Notes under the pieces: generated by a model | Seen by the model: only the letters and a program-made list of their open reading frames with translations | Told to the model about the DNA's origin: nothing | The model's database searches: none | Assembly: GCA_040384325.1 (NCBI GenBank) | Contig: JAZKJL010000006.1 | Span: 558,001 to 622,000 of the forward strand | Source of the DNA: JACMLX01 sp040384325 | GTDB lineage: Bacteria > Gemmatimonadota > Gemmatimonadetes > Gemmatimonadales > Gemmatimonadaceae | Direction: 5' to 3' | DNA length: 64,000 bases | Program-made: the position numbers and the translations under genes | Part shown: positions 1-7,431 of the stretch, piece by piece | How positions within the stretch are numbered: the first letter of the stretch is position 1 | Layout of the letters: each line of letters opens with the position of its first letter

Positions 1-227
1 GACGCCAGCGTGATGCCAAGCTGCGTGCCGGAGATGTAGCGGTCGAGATTCTTCAGTGCTTCCTGCACCGCACGCGCGCCGCTTTCGCCTTCCTCGGCCA
101 ACTGGTCGATGCGGCTGCGACGCGAACCCACCAGCGCGAATTCGGCGGCGACGAAGAAGGCATTCATCGCCACCAACACCAGCACCGCCAGCAGTCGCAG
201 GCCGACGCCCGCCTCGGGAAGGTTCAC
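1..227 (-). CDS. CNNM/CorC-HlyC family membrane protein, N-terminal part
   Basis: This is the first 75 codons of a gene running off the left edge of the window. It opens with a GTG (minus strand, 225-227) preceded by a good GGGGAG ribosome site. After ten residues comes a hydrophobic segment ending in NAFFVAAEFALVGSRRSRI, then an acidic/basic helix and SGTQLGITLAS. This series (AEFALV, RI.QL...G...A......L...ISGTQLGITLAS) is the hallmark of the CNNM (DUF21) transmembrane domain of the HlyC/CorC proteins, which link a CNNM domain to CBS domains and are implicated in divalent-cation export. The CBS part is outside the window. It is transcribed away from the kinase gene. Family confidence is high; the substrate is unknown. 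Confidence 0.85.
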   Translation of the reverse strand, partial: MNLPEAGVGLRLLAVLVLVAMNAFFVAAEFALVGSRRSRIDQLAEEGESGARAVQEALKNLDRYISGTQLGITLA

Positions 228-275
228 GCGGCCACTCCCCGGGCCGGTGATGCCGGTGACACATTGTCGAGACCC

Positions 276-1973
276 ATGCAGACCCGACCCCGCACCACGG
301 CGCAGGCGCTGACGCCGATCATGCGCCTGCGCGCCATCCTCGATCCGCGCCAGGCGCTGATGTGGGTGTACTCGATCCGCACGGTGGTGGCGGTGGCGCT
401 GATCGTGACGCTGCCACAACTGGCGGCGGGCCAGACGCCGACCGCGGTGCGGCTGGTGCAGGCCGCCGTGATCGTGGCGTTTTCCGTGACGGGTGTCTCG
501 CTCATTGCGGTGGAAATGTACCGCGCCCCCGCGAGTCGGGGGTTCCTGCTGGCGCAGGCGGTGACCGACATCGCGCTGATCACGGCGCTGGTGCACGTGA
601 CCAACGGCAGCGATTCGCAGTTCGCCGCCCTCTACATCCTCGTCATCGCCTACTCGGCGCTGCTGATCCCGCGCAGCGGCGGGCTGATCGCGGCGCTGCT
701 GGTCTGCGCCTTTTATTTCACCGACATCGTGGTCACCCGCGACTTCGTGCTCGACTCCACGGCCTGGCTGCAGATGGGCAACTTCGCCACGGTGGCGGTG
801 GGCACCGGCTACGTCAGCGCACGGCTGCGCGAGGTGGGTTCGGGTTCGGAGGTGCTGGCCGAGACGCTTCGCCGCGAGCGGCTGCAGGCGTCGGACGTGC
901 TCGACAACATCCGCAGCGGTGTCCTGACCCTGGATGCGCAGGGTGCGCTGCGGTACGCGAACGAGGCGGCCAGCACCCTGCTGGGACTGGACCTGCCGCC
1001 GCTGGTTGGCCGATCGGTACGCGCCGAGCTGGACCGCGCGGCTCCGGGTCTGCTGCTGGCGATCGAGCGCGCGATCCGCACCCGGACCCGGACGTCGCGG
1101 GCCGAGGCGCTGGTGGTGCTCGAGGATCGGCAGCTGCAGCTGGGCATCACGGTCACCTACCTCCGCGGTGACGATGCCGCCGACGCCGGCAGTGCCACCG
1201 CGATCTTCTCCGACATTTCCGATCAGAAGAAGCTCGAGGACCTGCACGTGCGCGCCGGCCAGCTGGAGGCAGTCTCGGAACTGGCCGCGAGCCTGGCGCA
1301 CGAGATCAAGAATCCATTGGCGTCGATCCGCAGCGCGGTGGAACAGCTGGGCCGCATGCCGTCTGCCGACGAGGACACCGGCTCGCTGACCCGCCTCGTG
1401 GTGCGCGAGAGTGACCGGCTGGCCCGCCTCCTCACCGAATTCCTCGACTTCGCCCGGGTGCGGGTGACCCGAGTGGAGCCGCTGGACCTCGCCAACCTGG
1501 TGCAGGACATCCTCAACCTGGTGGCGGCGCACCCCGACCGGAGCGTCCGCACGGCGCTGCTCTTCGAGAGCGAGCCCGAGGCGCGGCAGATCGACGGCGA
1601 TTCGGACCTCCTGCATCGCGCGATCTTCAACCTGGTGCTGAACGCGGCGCAGGCCGTCGGCGACGAGGGGAGCGTCCGCGTGGAGCTCCGCTCGGCGACG
1701 GCCGAGTCGGTGCCGGGGGGCGTGCTGCCCGAGTCGGGGGCGGTCCAGCTGGTGATCGAGGACGACGGACCGGGGATGGAGCCCGACGTGCGGGACCGCA
1801 TCTTCACGCCGTTCTTCACCACCAAGCCGCGGGGAAACGGGCTCGGGCTGCCGGTCGTGCACCGGGCGATCGAGGCGCACCGTGGCGTCGTGCTGGTTGA
1901 CTCGTCCCCGGGCAGCGGCACCCGCTTCACGATCATCCTGCCCCGCACCCAGCCAGAGAACGGAGTGTCATGA
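276..1973 (+). CDS. pilS: PilS-like membrane sensor histidine kinase
   Basis: Two-component kinase predicted to phosphorylate the PilR-like regulator encoded next, with which it overlaps by ATGA. About six hydrophobic segments lie between residues 30 and 180, followed by a PAS-like domain (about 205-320), a HisKA helix with the H-box LAHEIKNPL (His342), and an ATPase domain with the N box NLVLNAAQAV, the G1 box EDDGPGM and the G2 box GNGLGLPVVHRAI. Six membrane helices plus PAS plus NtrB-type catalytic core is the PilS plan; position before a PilR-type activator and pilin genes supports the name. ATG 276 is chosen; TTG 264 and ATG 318 are possible and none has a strong ribosome site. The signal sensed is unknown; in Pseudomonas PilS it is the inner-membrane pool of PilA. 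Confidence 0.85.
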   Translation: MQTRPRTTAQALTPIMRLRAILDPRQALMWVYSIRTVVAVALIVTLPQLAAGQTPTAVRLVQAAVIVAFSVTGVSLIAVEMYRAPASRGFLLAQAVTDIALITALVHVTNGSDSQFAALYILVIAYSALLIPRSGGLIAALLVCAFYFTDIVVTRDFVLDSTAWLQMGNFATVAVGTGYVSARLREVGSGSEVLAETLRRERLQASDVLDNIRSGVLTLDAQGALRYANEAASTLLGLDLPPLVGRSVRAELDRAAPGLLLAIERAIRTRTRTSRAEALVVLEDRQLQLGITVTYLRGDDAADAGSATAIFSDISDQKKLEDLHVRAGQLEAVSELAASLAHEIKNPLASIRSAVEQLGRMPSADEDTGSLTRLVVRESDRLARLLTEFLDFARVRVTRVEPLDLANLVQDILNLVAAHPDRSVRTALLFESEPEARQIDGDSDLLHRAIFNLVLNAAQAVGDEGSVRVELRSATAESVPGGVLPESGAVQLVIEDDGPGMEPDVRDRIFTPFFTTKPRGNGLGLPVVHRAIEAHRGVVLVDSSPGSGTRFTIILPRTQPENGVS

Positions 1974-3349
1974 CCACTCGCCCGTCCCCCACCGTTCTCG
2001 TCGTCGACGACGAGGCAGGGATTCTCGAGACACTGCGCATCCTGCTGAAGAACGAGGGCTTCACCCCGGTGACGGCGCTCGGCGGCAAGGCGGGGCTCGA
2101 CGCGCTCGAGTCGGCGGCGCCCGACATCGTGCTGACCGACATCCGGATGCCGACGATTTCCGGGATCGAGATCCTGGCCGCGGTGCGGGCCAAGGATCCG
2201 CAGCTGCCGGTGGTGCTGATGACCGCGCAGGCCTCGATGCAGAGTGCGATCCAGGCGGTGAACGAAGGCGCCTTCTACTACATCCAGAAGCCGTTCCGGA
2301 ACGACGAGCTGGTGGCGATCCTCCGTCGCGCCGCCGAGCACCGGCAGCTGAAGATCGAGAACGTGACGCTGAAGCAGGAGATCCAGCGCCGTGACCGGAC
2401 CAGCGCCGGCGGCAAGCCGACGGGCAACAGTCGCGCGTGGCTCAAGCTGCTGGAGATGGTGGAGACGGTCGCGCCGACGGATTCCACGGTGCTGATCACC
2501 GGCGAGTCGGGCACGGGCAAGGAAGTGATCGCGCGCTACCTGCACGACCTCTCGCCGCGTGCGGACAACAGCTTCCTCTCCATCAACTGCGGTGCGCTGC
2601 CGGAATCACTGCTGGAGAGCGAGTTGTTCGGGCACGTGAAGGGCTCGTTCACCGGCGCCGTGAAGGACCGCGCGGGCCTGTTCACCGCGGCCAACAAGGG
2701 CACGTTCTTCCTCGACGAAATCGGCGAGACCACCGCCGCCACGCAGGTGAAGCTGCTGCGCGTGCTGCAGCAGCGCGAAGTGATCCCGGTGGGTGGCACC
2801 GAGTCGCAGCCGATCGACGTGCGCATGATCGCCGCCACCAATCGTGACCTCGAGGAAGAGATCAAGCGGGGCAGCTTCCGCGGCGACCTGTTCTATCGTC
2901 TCAACGTGATCGCAATCCACCTCCCCCCGCTGCGGGATCGCCGCGACGACATCCCGGTGCTGGCGACGAAGTTCCTGACCCGCGACGCCAGCGTTCGTGG
3001 TGGCACGCCGATGCGACTCAGCGACGACGCGCTGGATGCGATGCAGGCCTACGACTGGCCGGGTAACGTGCGCGAGCTCGAGAACGCCATGGAGCGCGCC
3101 GTGATCCTCAGCAGCGGCGAGACGATCGGGGTGGACGCGTTGCCGGAGCGGGTCACGGCGCGGCGCGTGGAGCCGCTGGTGGCCGAGCGCGCGATCGTGA
3201 ACCCGACGCTGGACGCAATCGAGCGGGCGTACATCATGTGGGTGCTGCAGAGCGAGGGTGGCAACAAGAGCCGCGCCGCATCCACGCTGGGCATCGATGC
3301 CTCGACGCTGTATCGCAAGCTGGCCCGCTACGACACCGACGCTGGCTAG
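1970..3349 (+). CDS. pilR: PilR-like sigma-54-dependent response regulator
   Basis: NtrC-family activator of 459 residues. An N-terminal receiver has phosphoacceptor Asp57 in VLTDIRMP and the conserved Lys in IQKPF. The AAA+ domain has Walker A GESGTGKE, the sigma-54 contact loop as GSFTGA, Walker B FFLDEIGE, and FRGDLFYRLNV. A Fis-type helix-turn-helix (NKSRAASTLGIDASTLYRKL) ends the protein. Ser in place of Ala in GAFTGA is, to my recollection, also seen in PilR proteins. It is translationally coupled to the kinase and followed by four pilin genes, three with sigma-54 promoters in this window, so these are its obvious targets. Confidence in the family is very high; assignment to pilin control rests on context. 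Confidence 0.9.
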   Translation: MTTRPSPTVLVVDDEAGILETLRILLKNEGFTPVTALGGKAGLDALESAAPDIVLTDIRMPTISGIEILAAVRAKDPQLPVVLMTAQASMQSAIQAVNEGAFYYIQKPFRNDELVAILRRAAEHRQLKIENVTLKQEIQRRDRTSAGGKPTGNSRAWLKLLEMVETVAPTDSTVLITGESGTGKEVIARYLHDLSPRADNSFLSINCGALPESLLESELFGHVKGSFTGAVKDRAGLFTAANKGTFFLDEIGETTAATQVKLLRVLQQREVIPVGGTESQPIDVRMIAATNRDLEEEIKRGSFRGDLFYRLNVIAIHLPPLRDRRDDIPVLATKFLTRDASVRGGTPMRLSDDALDAMQAYDWPGNVRELENAMERAVILSSGETIGVDALPERVTARRVEPLVAERAIVNPTLDAIERAYIMWVLQSEGGNKSRAASTLGIDASTLYRKLARYDTDAG

Positions 3350-3375
3350 TCGGCGCCGTCACCCTGCCGTCATCA

Positions 3376-3413
3376 CCGCCGCTGCGCACCAATGATGGTG
3401 CGGGCGGCGGTTT
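3376..3413 (+). terminator. Hairpin after pilR
   Basis: A G+C-rich arm starting CCGCCGCTGCGCACC pairs, with one bulge, with GGTGCGGGCGGCGG across a six-base loop and is followed by TTT. It lies 26 bases after the pilR stop. The T tract is very short, so termination may be weak, leaving the first pilin partly dependent on read-through. Confidence 0.5.
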
Positions 3414-3509
3414 GGCTATCGGACATTCGCGAGCCGCACACAGCATGTGGGCCGGTGCCCGGACATGTCGGTGCGGGGGCCGGTCACCTCGACCCGGGGA
3501 GAATGGGCC

Positions 3510-3935
3510 ATGCGGAACCTGCGATGGATACGGAGGCGTGAAGGCTTCACGCTGATCGAGTTGCTGATCGTGGTGGTGATCATCGGGATCCTGGCCGCGA
3601 TCGCGATCCCGAAGTTCAACAACACCAAGCGGCGGGCGAACCGGTCGGCTGGCATCGCCGACCTGCGCAACCTCGCCACGGCGCAGGAAGGCTTTTATGC
3701 CGATTCGGACCGATATGGGGCGCTGGCGGATACGGCGCTGATGCGATTCTCGCTCAGTCGCGGCAACACGGGCCTCGGCATCGTGCTGGCCGGCGCCCCG
3801 GCCGGATCGTCGGGGTGGAACGCCGTGCTGGCGGTGCCCGGTGGAAGCAGCTGCGGGATGTTCGTCGGTGCGGCGCCCGCACCGACGGGTCTCCCCGCGG
3901 GTACGCCGGACGGTGTGCCGGTGTGCTGGCCGTGA
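3510..3935 (+). CDS. Type IV pilin, divergent first copy
   Basis: 141-residue type IV pilin. The short basic leader MRNLRWIRRREG is followed by the class III cleavage site G|FTLIELLIVVVIIGILAAIA, with Glu at +5 of the mature protein, for processing by PilD-type prepilin peptidase. The start is placed at ATG 3510 because GGGGAGA lies just upstream; the longer ATG at 3447 would give an atypical leader. The globular part ends ...GVPVCWP and contains a Cys pair (CGMF ... VCW), as in the other three copies, likely the D-region disulfide. It shares the N-terminal half with its paralogs but differs clearly after residue 70 of the mature chain. Unlike them it has no recognisable sigma-54 promoter, so it may be a minor pilin or expressed from pilSR read-through. 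Confidence 0.9.
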   Translation: MRNLRWIRRREGFTLIELLIVVVIIGILAAIAIPKFNNTKRRANRSAGIADLRNLATAQEGFYADSDRYGALADTALMRFSLSRGNTGLGIVLAGAPAGSSGWNAVLAVPGGSSCGMFVGAAPAPTGLPAGTPDGVPVCWP

Positions 3936-4029
3936 CCCCGGGCGGCGAGCGGCGACAGCCTCGCAGAACGCCATGACAGTGGCGAAAAGCAGTGCCGGAG
4001 CGCGGCGCCGCTCGCGGTTCGCTGCAGGC

Positions 4030-4052
4030 AACTCGTTGCGGCACAACGCGTT
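4030..4052. promoter_or_regulatory. Inverted repeat upstream of pilin 2 promoter (candidate PilR site)
   Basis: AACTCGTT-N7-AACGCGTT, ending 17 bases before the -24 element. It matches, with three differences over the two arms, the repeat AAGTCGTT-N7-AACGACTT found at the same place before the fourth pilin. Its role as an activator site is inferred from conserved position and spacing. Confidence 0.55.
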
Positions 4053-4069
4053 GCAACTTGCAAGCGGAC

Positions 4070-4085
4070 TGGCAGAGGCTTTGCC
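4070..4085 (+). promoter_or_regulatory. Sigma-54 promoter of pilin 2
   Basis: TGGCAG-N5-TTGCC with the required GG-N10-GC spacing, close to the consensus TGGCAC-N5-TTGCW. The predicted transcript starts near 4095, about 58 bases before the pilin ATG. Confidence 0.85.
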
Positions 4086-4152
4086 CTAGTGATGGCCGAG
4101 CCGGTTGGCAATGTGCTGATCGGTGAACGGTCTCCCACTATGGAGTTGTACC

Positions 4153-4560
4153 ATGCGACGCAGCATGAAGAAGGGCTTCACCCTGATCGAACTTCTGATC
4201 GTGGTCGTCATCATCGGCATCCTGGCTGCCGTCGCGATCCCGAAGTTCTCGAACACCAAGCAGCGCGCCTCGCGCTCGGCCGGTATCGCCGACATGCGTA
4301 ACCTGGCCACTGCGCAGGAAGGCTTCTTCGCCGATTCGAACCGTTATGCGGCCCTGGCCGACACGGGCACCGGCGCCGGCAAGATGAACTTCACGCCGTC
4401 GAACGGAAACACGGCGCTGACCCTGGTTGCTTCGGCGACGGGTTGGAGCGGTGTGGTGACGATCCCGGGTGCCCAGAGCTGCGGCATCTTCAGTGGCACG
4501 GCCGCCCGCCCGACGGGCATGCCGACCACGAACCCGGACGGCGTCCCGGTCTGCTGGTAA
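4153..4560 (+). CDS. pilA: Type IV major pilin candidate, copy 2
   Basis: 135-residue prepilin. Leader MRRSMKKG, then FTLIELLIVVVIIGILAAVA with Glu5, then a globular domain ending GVPVCW with a terminal Cys loop. GGAG lies eight bases upstream of the ATG. Its protein is identical to that of the next gene. The two coding sequences differ only at a few synonymous sites in the first 90 bases and are identical in the remaining ~320 bases, so they are a recent duplication or are kept alike by gene conversion. It has its own sigma-54 promoter and a strong terminator, so it is an independent transcription unit. It probably encodes the main pilus subunit, made on activation by PilSR. Confidence 0.93.
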   Translation: MRRSMKKGFTLIELLIVVVIIGILAAVAIPKFSNTKQRASRSAGIADMRNLATAQEGFFADSNRYAALADTGTGAGKMNFTPSNGNTALTLVASATGWSGVVTIPGAQSCGIFSGTAARPTGMPTTNPDGVPVCW

Positions 4561-4569
4561 TGGCCTGAT

Positions 4570-4592
4570 CCAGCCGGCTTCTGGCCGGCTGG
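4570..4592 (+). repeat. Small hairpin after pilin 2
   Basis: Perfect 9-bp arms CCAGCCGGC and GCCGGCTGG around a five-base loop, just after the stop codon and ahead of the larger terminator hairpin. It could protect the 3' end of the pilin mRNA. Confidence 0.6.
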
Positions 4593-4596
4593 TGAC

Positions 4597-4640
4597 GCGG
4601 CCCGGTGCGCTTCGGCGCACCGGGCCGCGCCTGTTTGTCT
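4597..4640 (+). terminator. Intrinsic terminator after pilin 2
   Basis: Perfect 14-bp G+C-rich stem (GCGGCCCGGTGCGC and its complement) with a TTCG tetraloop, followed by the T-rich tract TGTTTGTCTT. Confidence 0.85.
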
Positions 4641-4711
4641 TGCAGCGTTTTGCAAGGACCGTCGCAACCTGCGGCACTCCGCGCCGCCGCTTCTGAATGG
4701 TCCAGTTCGCC

Positions 4712-4734
4712 AAGTTGTTGCGGGGCAGCGACTT
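4712..4734. promoter_or_regulatory. Inverted repeat upstream of pilin 3 promoter (candidate PilR site)
   Basis: AAGTTGTT-N7-AGCGACTT, ending exactly 18 bases before the -24 element, the same distance as at pilin 4. One base in each arm differs from the perfect palindrome at pilin 4. Confidence 0.6.
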
Positions 4735-4752
4735 CACCGAGCTCGGCCTTTC

Positions 4753-4768
4753 AGGCAGGAGTTTTGCA
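4753..4768 (+). promoter_or_regulatory. Sigma-54 promoter of pilin 3
   Basis: AGGCAG-N5-TTGCA with GG-N10-GC spacing; predicted start near 4778, about 62 bases before the ATG. Confidence 0.82.
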
Positions 4769-4839
4769 CCTGAGCCAACCCGAGTCCGTTGACGACCGTT
4801 CGGCGGGCGAGAGGAGCAACCTTTGCTGGGAGACACTAC

Positions 4840-5247
4840 ATGCGACGTAGCATGAAGAAGGGCTTCACCCTGATCGAACTGCTGATCGTGGTCGTCATCA
4901 TCGGCATCCTGGCCGCTGTCGCGATCCCGAAGTTCTCGAACACCAAGCAGCGCGCCTCGCGCTCGGCCGGTATCGCCGACATGCGTAACCTGGCCACTGC
5001 GCAGGAAGGCTTCTTCGCCGATTCGAACCGTTATGCGGCCCTGGCCGACACGGGCACCGGCGCCGGCAAGATGAACTTCACGCCGTCGAACGGAAACACG
5101 GCGCTGACCCTGGTTGCTTCGGCGACGGGTTGGAGCGGTGTGGTGACGATCCCGGGTGCCCAGAGCTGCGGCATCTTCAGTGGCACGGCCGCCCGCCCGA
5201 CGGGCATGCCGACCACGAACCCGGACGGCGTCCCGGTCTGCTGGTAA
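4840..5247 (+). CDS. pilA: Type IV major pilin candidate, copy 3 (protein identical to copy 2)
   Basis: 135-residue prepilin identical in every residue to the preceding copy: leader MRRSMKKG, class III site, Glu5, C-terminal Cys pair with terminal VCW. A GGGAG site sits seven bases before the ATG. The only coding differences from copy 2 are synonymous and lie before base 90 (for example CGC/CGT for Arg and CTT/CTG for Leu), while the flanks are mostly unrelated apart from the regulatory motifs. That pattern fits gene conversion confined to the coding region. Two copies may raise subunit dosage; alternatively one acts as a reservoir for antigenic variation. Confidence 0.93.
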   Translation: MRRSMKKGFTLIELLIVVVIIGILAAVAIPKFSNTKQRASRSAGIADMRNLATAQEGFFADSNRYAALADTGTGAGKMNFTPSNGNTALTLVASATGWSGVVTIPGAQSCGIFSGTAARPTGMPTTNPDGVPVCW

Positions 5248-5288
5248 TCAGCTGACGTGATGGGTTGGCCGCCTCGCGGCTGACCGAC

Positions 5289-5328
5289 AGGCCCGGCGTG
5301 CTTCGGCACGCCGGGCCTCTGTCGTGTT
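5289..5328 (+). terminator. Intrinsic terminator after pilin 3
   Basis: Perfect stem AGGCCCGGCGTGC and its complement around a TTCG tetraloop, then CTGTCGTGTT. Confidence 0.82.
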
Positions 5329-5537
5329 CGGGACGTGTGCGCGTGTCTCGAGTGCGCCGGGCTGGCGACGGTCGCCACGCGCACTGCAGGGCTTTTGGCG
5401 CGGTGCGACGACGCAGCCTGGCTGCGGTCCTGGCGCAGCCACAGACATGTCAGTCGGTGCGTGGGTCCATGCGAAATGCGGAGTCTGTCTCAAGATGCAA
5501 TGCGCAAACGGCCGCGCGGCGGCCATTGGTGGGTTGT

Positions 5538-5560
5538 AAGTCGTTCAAGAACAACGACTT
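5538..5560. promoter_or_regulatory. Perfect inverted repeat upstream of pilin 4 promoter (candidate PilR site)
   Basis: AAGTCGTT-N7-AACGACTT, a perfect 8-bp palindrome ending 18 bases before the -24 element. The same architecture precedes pilins 2 and 3, which makes this the best-defined member of the set. Confidence 0.65.
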
Positions 5561-5578
5561 GACTTCGCGGATCTGGCG

Positions 5579-5594
5579 TGGCTGGGGGCTTGCT
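5579..5594 (+). promoter_or_regulatory. Sigma-54 promoter of pilin 4
   Basis: TGGCTG-N5-TTGCT with GG-N10-GC spacing; predicted start near 5604, about 71 bases before the ATG. Confidence 0.83.
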
Positions 5595-5674
5595 TTTGAG
5601 AAGGCCGAGACAGGCCGGAGTTCCGACCCGATGCGCTGGATCTCACCACGCGGCACACACAGGACACCCCGCAT

Positions 5675-6079
5675 ATGCAGCCCACGCTGAAGAAAGGCTT
5701 CACCCTGATCGAACTGCTGATCGTGGTCGTGATCATCGGCATTCTGGCCGCAGTCGCGATCCCGAAGTTCTCGAACACCAAGCAGCGTGCGGCGCGTGCG
5801 GCCGGCATCTCCGATATCCGCAACCTCGCCACGTCGCAGGAAGCGTATTACGCCGATAGCAACCGGTACGCCGGCATCGCCGACACCGGCAATGCACCTG
5901 GCAAGATGAATTTCTCGACGTCGGCCGGGAACACGGCGCTGACGCTGGTCGGCACCACCACTGGCTGGAGCGGTGTGGTGGACATCCAGAGTGGCCGCTG
6001 CGGCATCTATCATGGCAGCGCGGCGCCGCCGACCGGCATGCCGGCCTCGATCCCCTCCGGTGTCCCGGTCTGCTGGTAA
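5675..6079 (+). CDS. Type IV pilin, copy 4
   Basis: 134-residue prepilin with leader MQPTLKKG and the class III site before FTLIELLIVVVIIG, Glu5 present. It is close to copies 2 and 3 throughout (KFSNTKQRAARAAG, NLAT, ADSNRYA, GKMNF) but has many substitutions after the N-terminal helix, and ends GVPVCW with the Cys pair. AGGA is ten bases before the ATG. It has its own sigma-54 promoter and perfect activator-like repeat, so it is probably co-regulated with copies 2 and 3. It may form a minor or alternative subunit. Confidence 0.92.
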   Translation: MQPTLKKGFTLIELLIVVVIIGILAAVAIPKFSNTKQRAARAAGISDIRNLATSQEAYYADSNRYAGIADTGNAPGKMNFSTSAGNTALTLVGTTTGWSGVVDIQSGRCGIYHGSAAPPTGMPASIPSGVPVCW

Positions 6080-6103
6080 CGCGCGCCGCACGCACGCAAT
6101 GAC

Positions 6104-6137
6104 ACACGGCCCGTCGCACTTTCGCGGCGGGCCGTGT
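6104..6137 (+). terminator. Terminator hairpin after pilin 4
   Basis: ACACGGCCCGTCGC pairs with GCGGCGGGCCGTGT (one G-T wobble) around a six-base loop. No T tract follows, so it may act as a 3'-end stabiliser rather than an efficient terminator. Confidence 0.55.
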
Positions 6138-6229
6138 CGCGTCGTGGACCACGGCGTCCGCGCCACTTCGTGCAACGCCGCCTTGCGCCGCGCTCCGCGT
6201 TGCTCACGTTTCCGCCCGTGACACCTCCC

Positions 6230-7321
6230 ATGCCTCCGCGCGCCGAGCGCGCTTCCAGTGCACCACCCGAGCGTCGCGCCCTGCAGGATACGCTGGCGTG
6301 GCCGATCGCCCTCGCACTGCTGTCAGGTGCTGCCGTCGTCTTCTTCCTCCCGCGCGTGGTGCCGACGCGGTTCCTGGCGCTCGCGATCGGCGGTGTGTTC
6401 GCCTGTGTCACGGTGGTGCTGGTGCTGGTGCTCGCACTGCTGATCGAACGCTGGCTGCGCCGCCATGCGGCCACCATCGCACTGGATGCGGAGCGGCAGG
6501 TGCAGACACTCGGCATTGCCGGCCTGCCCACCGCCACCGGTGACGGTGCACTGATCCCGTTGGCCTCGGCGTATGCCGATGCGGGCGCACGGGCGGCGCT
6601 GGTCACGGCGGAGCGGGAGACGAGTGACTTGTTGTCGAAGCTGGGGAGTGATGTGGCGGTTGCCCTGTCCCGCGTGGGTGCACAGCTGCACCACGATCCC
6701 GACTCGGCGCGGCAGGAGCTGGACGACATGGCGACCGCATTGCGCCGGGTCGCGGCGCCGGTGCCGGTGGCCGTCACGCCGGTCGACCTGGTCGCCCTGG
6801 TACGCGAAGCCACCGAGGACCTGCCGGAGGGTAGTGTGCGCGTGATCCTCGACACCGATCACGCGCTGGTGAGCGTGGACCGGGCGCGCATCAACGAACA
6901 TGTGCGCGACCTGCTGGCGCTGGCCCACGCCGCGTCACCGCAGGATGTGCCGGTGACGGTGCACGTGTCCCGCATCTTCCGCTCGAACATCGAGGAGACA
7001 CCAGTGCGCCGCACTGGTGACTCGCGGCTGACCATCGTGCCGCGCAGTTCGGGTGACGCGCTCCGGGCCTGGGTGTCGCGTGCACAGCCGGGCGCCGAAG
7101 TGCTCTCGTTGATCATCACCGATTCTGGGCGCGCGCCATCACCTGACGAGCAGCAGCGCGCCTTCGATGCCTTCGCGGTGGAACGGCCCGGTGACCCGCT
7201 GGGCGTGACGTTGTCCACCGTACGTCGCACCGTCGCTGCGGCGCGGGGCACGATGTGGATCGACGGTTCGCGCGAGGGCGGCACCGCCGTTCACCTGCTG
7301 CTGCCGATCGCGACCAGCTGA
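6230..7321 (+). CDS. Membrane protein with degenerate histidine-kinase ATPase domain
   Basis: 363 residues. Two hydrophobic segments (about 20-45 and 50-72) are followed by a helical region and a C-terminal domain that follows the HATPase_c order but lacks its key residues. Where a kinase has an H-box there is no histidine in an HE context; the N box NLLxNA is replaced by RDLLALAHAA. The G1 box appears as ITDSGRAPSP and the G2 box as GDPLGVTLSTVRRTV, with the terminal GGTAVHLLLPI strand intact. It therefore looks like a pseudokinase. It lies between the pilins and minor pilin-like genes, so a structural or regulatory role in the pilus locus is possible. ATG 6230 is chosen; GTG 6218 is an alternative. 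Function unknown. Confidence 0.65.
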   Translation: MPPRAERASSAPPERRALQDTLAWPIALALLSGAAVVFFLPRVVPTRFLALAIGGVFACVTVVLVLVLALLIERWLRRHAATIALDAERQVQTLGIAGLPTATGDGALIPLASAYADAGARAALVTAERETSDLLSKLGSDVAVALSRVGAQLHHDPDSARQELDDMATALRRVAAPVPVAVTPVDLVALVREATEDLPEGSVRVILDTDHALVSVDRARINEHVRDLLALAHAASPQDVPVTVHVSRIFRSNIEETPVRRTGDSRLTIVPRSSGDALRAWVSRAQPGAEVLSLIITDSGRAPSPDEQQRAFDAFAVERPGDPLGVTLSTVRRTVAAARGTMWIDGSREGGTAVHLLLPIATS

Positions 7322-7431
7322 GTCCAGCCATGCGCGTGCGCCGCAGTGATGCGGTGATGCGCGCAGCGATCCGGTAACCCTGCGCACGACGGCCAGTGGT
7401 AGCATGGGCGCGTCCCACACCGGAGCGCGTC

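Larger units (their letters stand above)
5248..5674 (+). other. Intergenic region between pilins 3 and 4
   Basis: No convincing gene. It holds the pilin 3 terminator (5289-5328), the pilin 4 activator-like repeat (5538-5560) and sigma-54 promoter (5579-5594). The stretch between about 5330 and 5535 has no coding signature on either strand; the palindrome GACATGTC at 5444-5451 also occurs before the first pilin (3462-3469). Confidence 0.7.

Noticed and set aside
3421..3474. Possible sigma-54 promoter before the first pilin
   Set aside because: GG-N10-GC spacing occurs twice here but the rest of the elements (CGGACA, GAGCC or GTGCG) is far from TGGCAC-N5-TTGCW.
3462..5451. GACATGTC palindrome upstream of pilins 1 and 4 as a shared operator
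   Set aside because: Only two copies at different distances from the genes, and one lies before a gene with no sigma-54 promoter; chance cannot be excluded.
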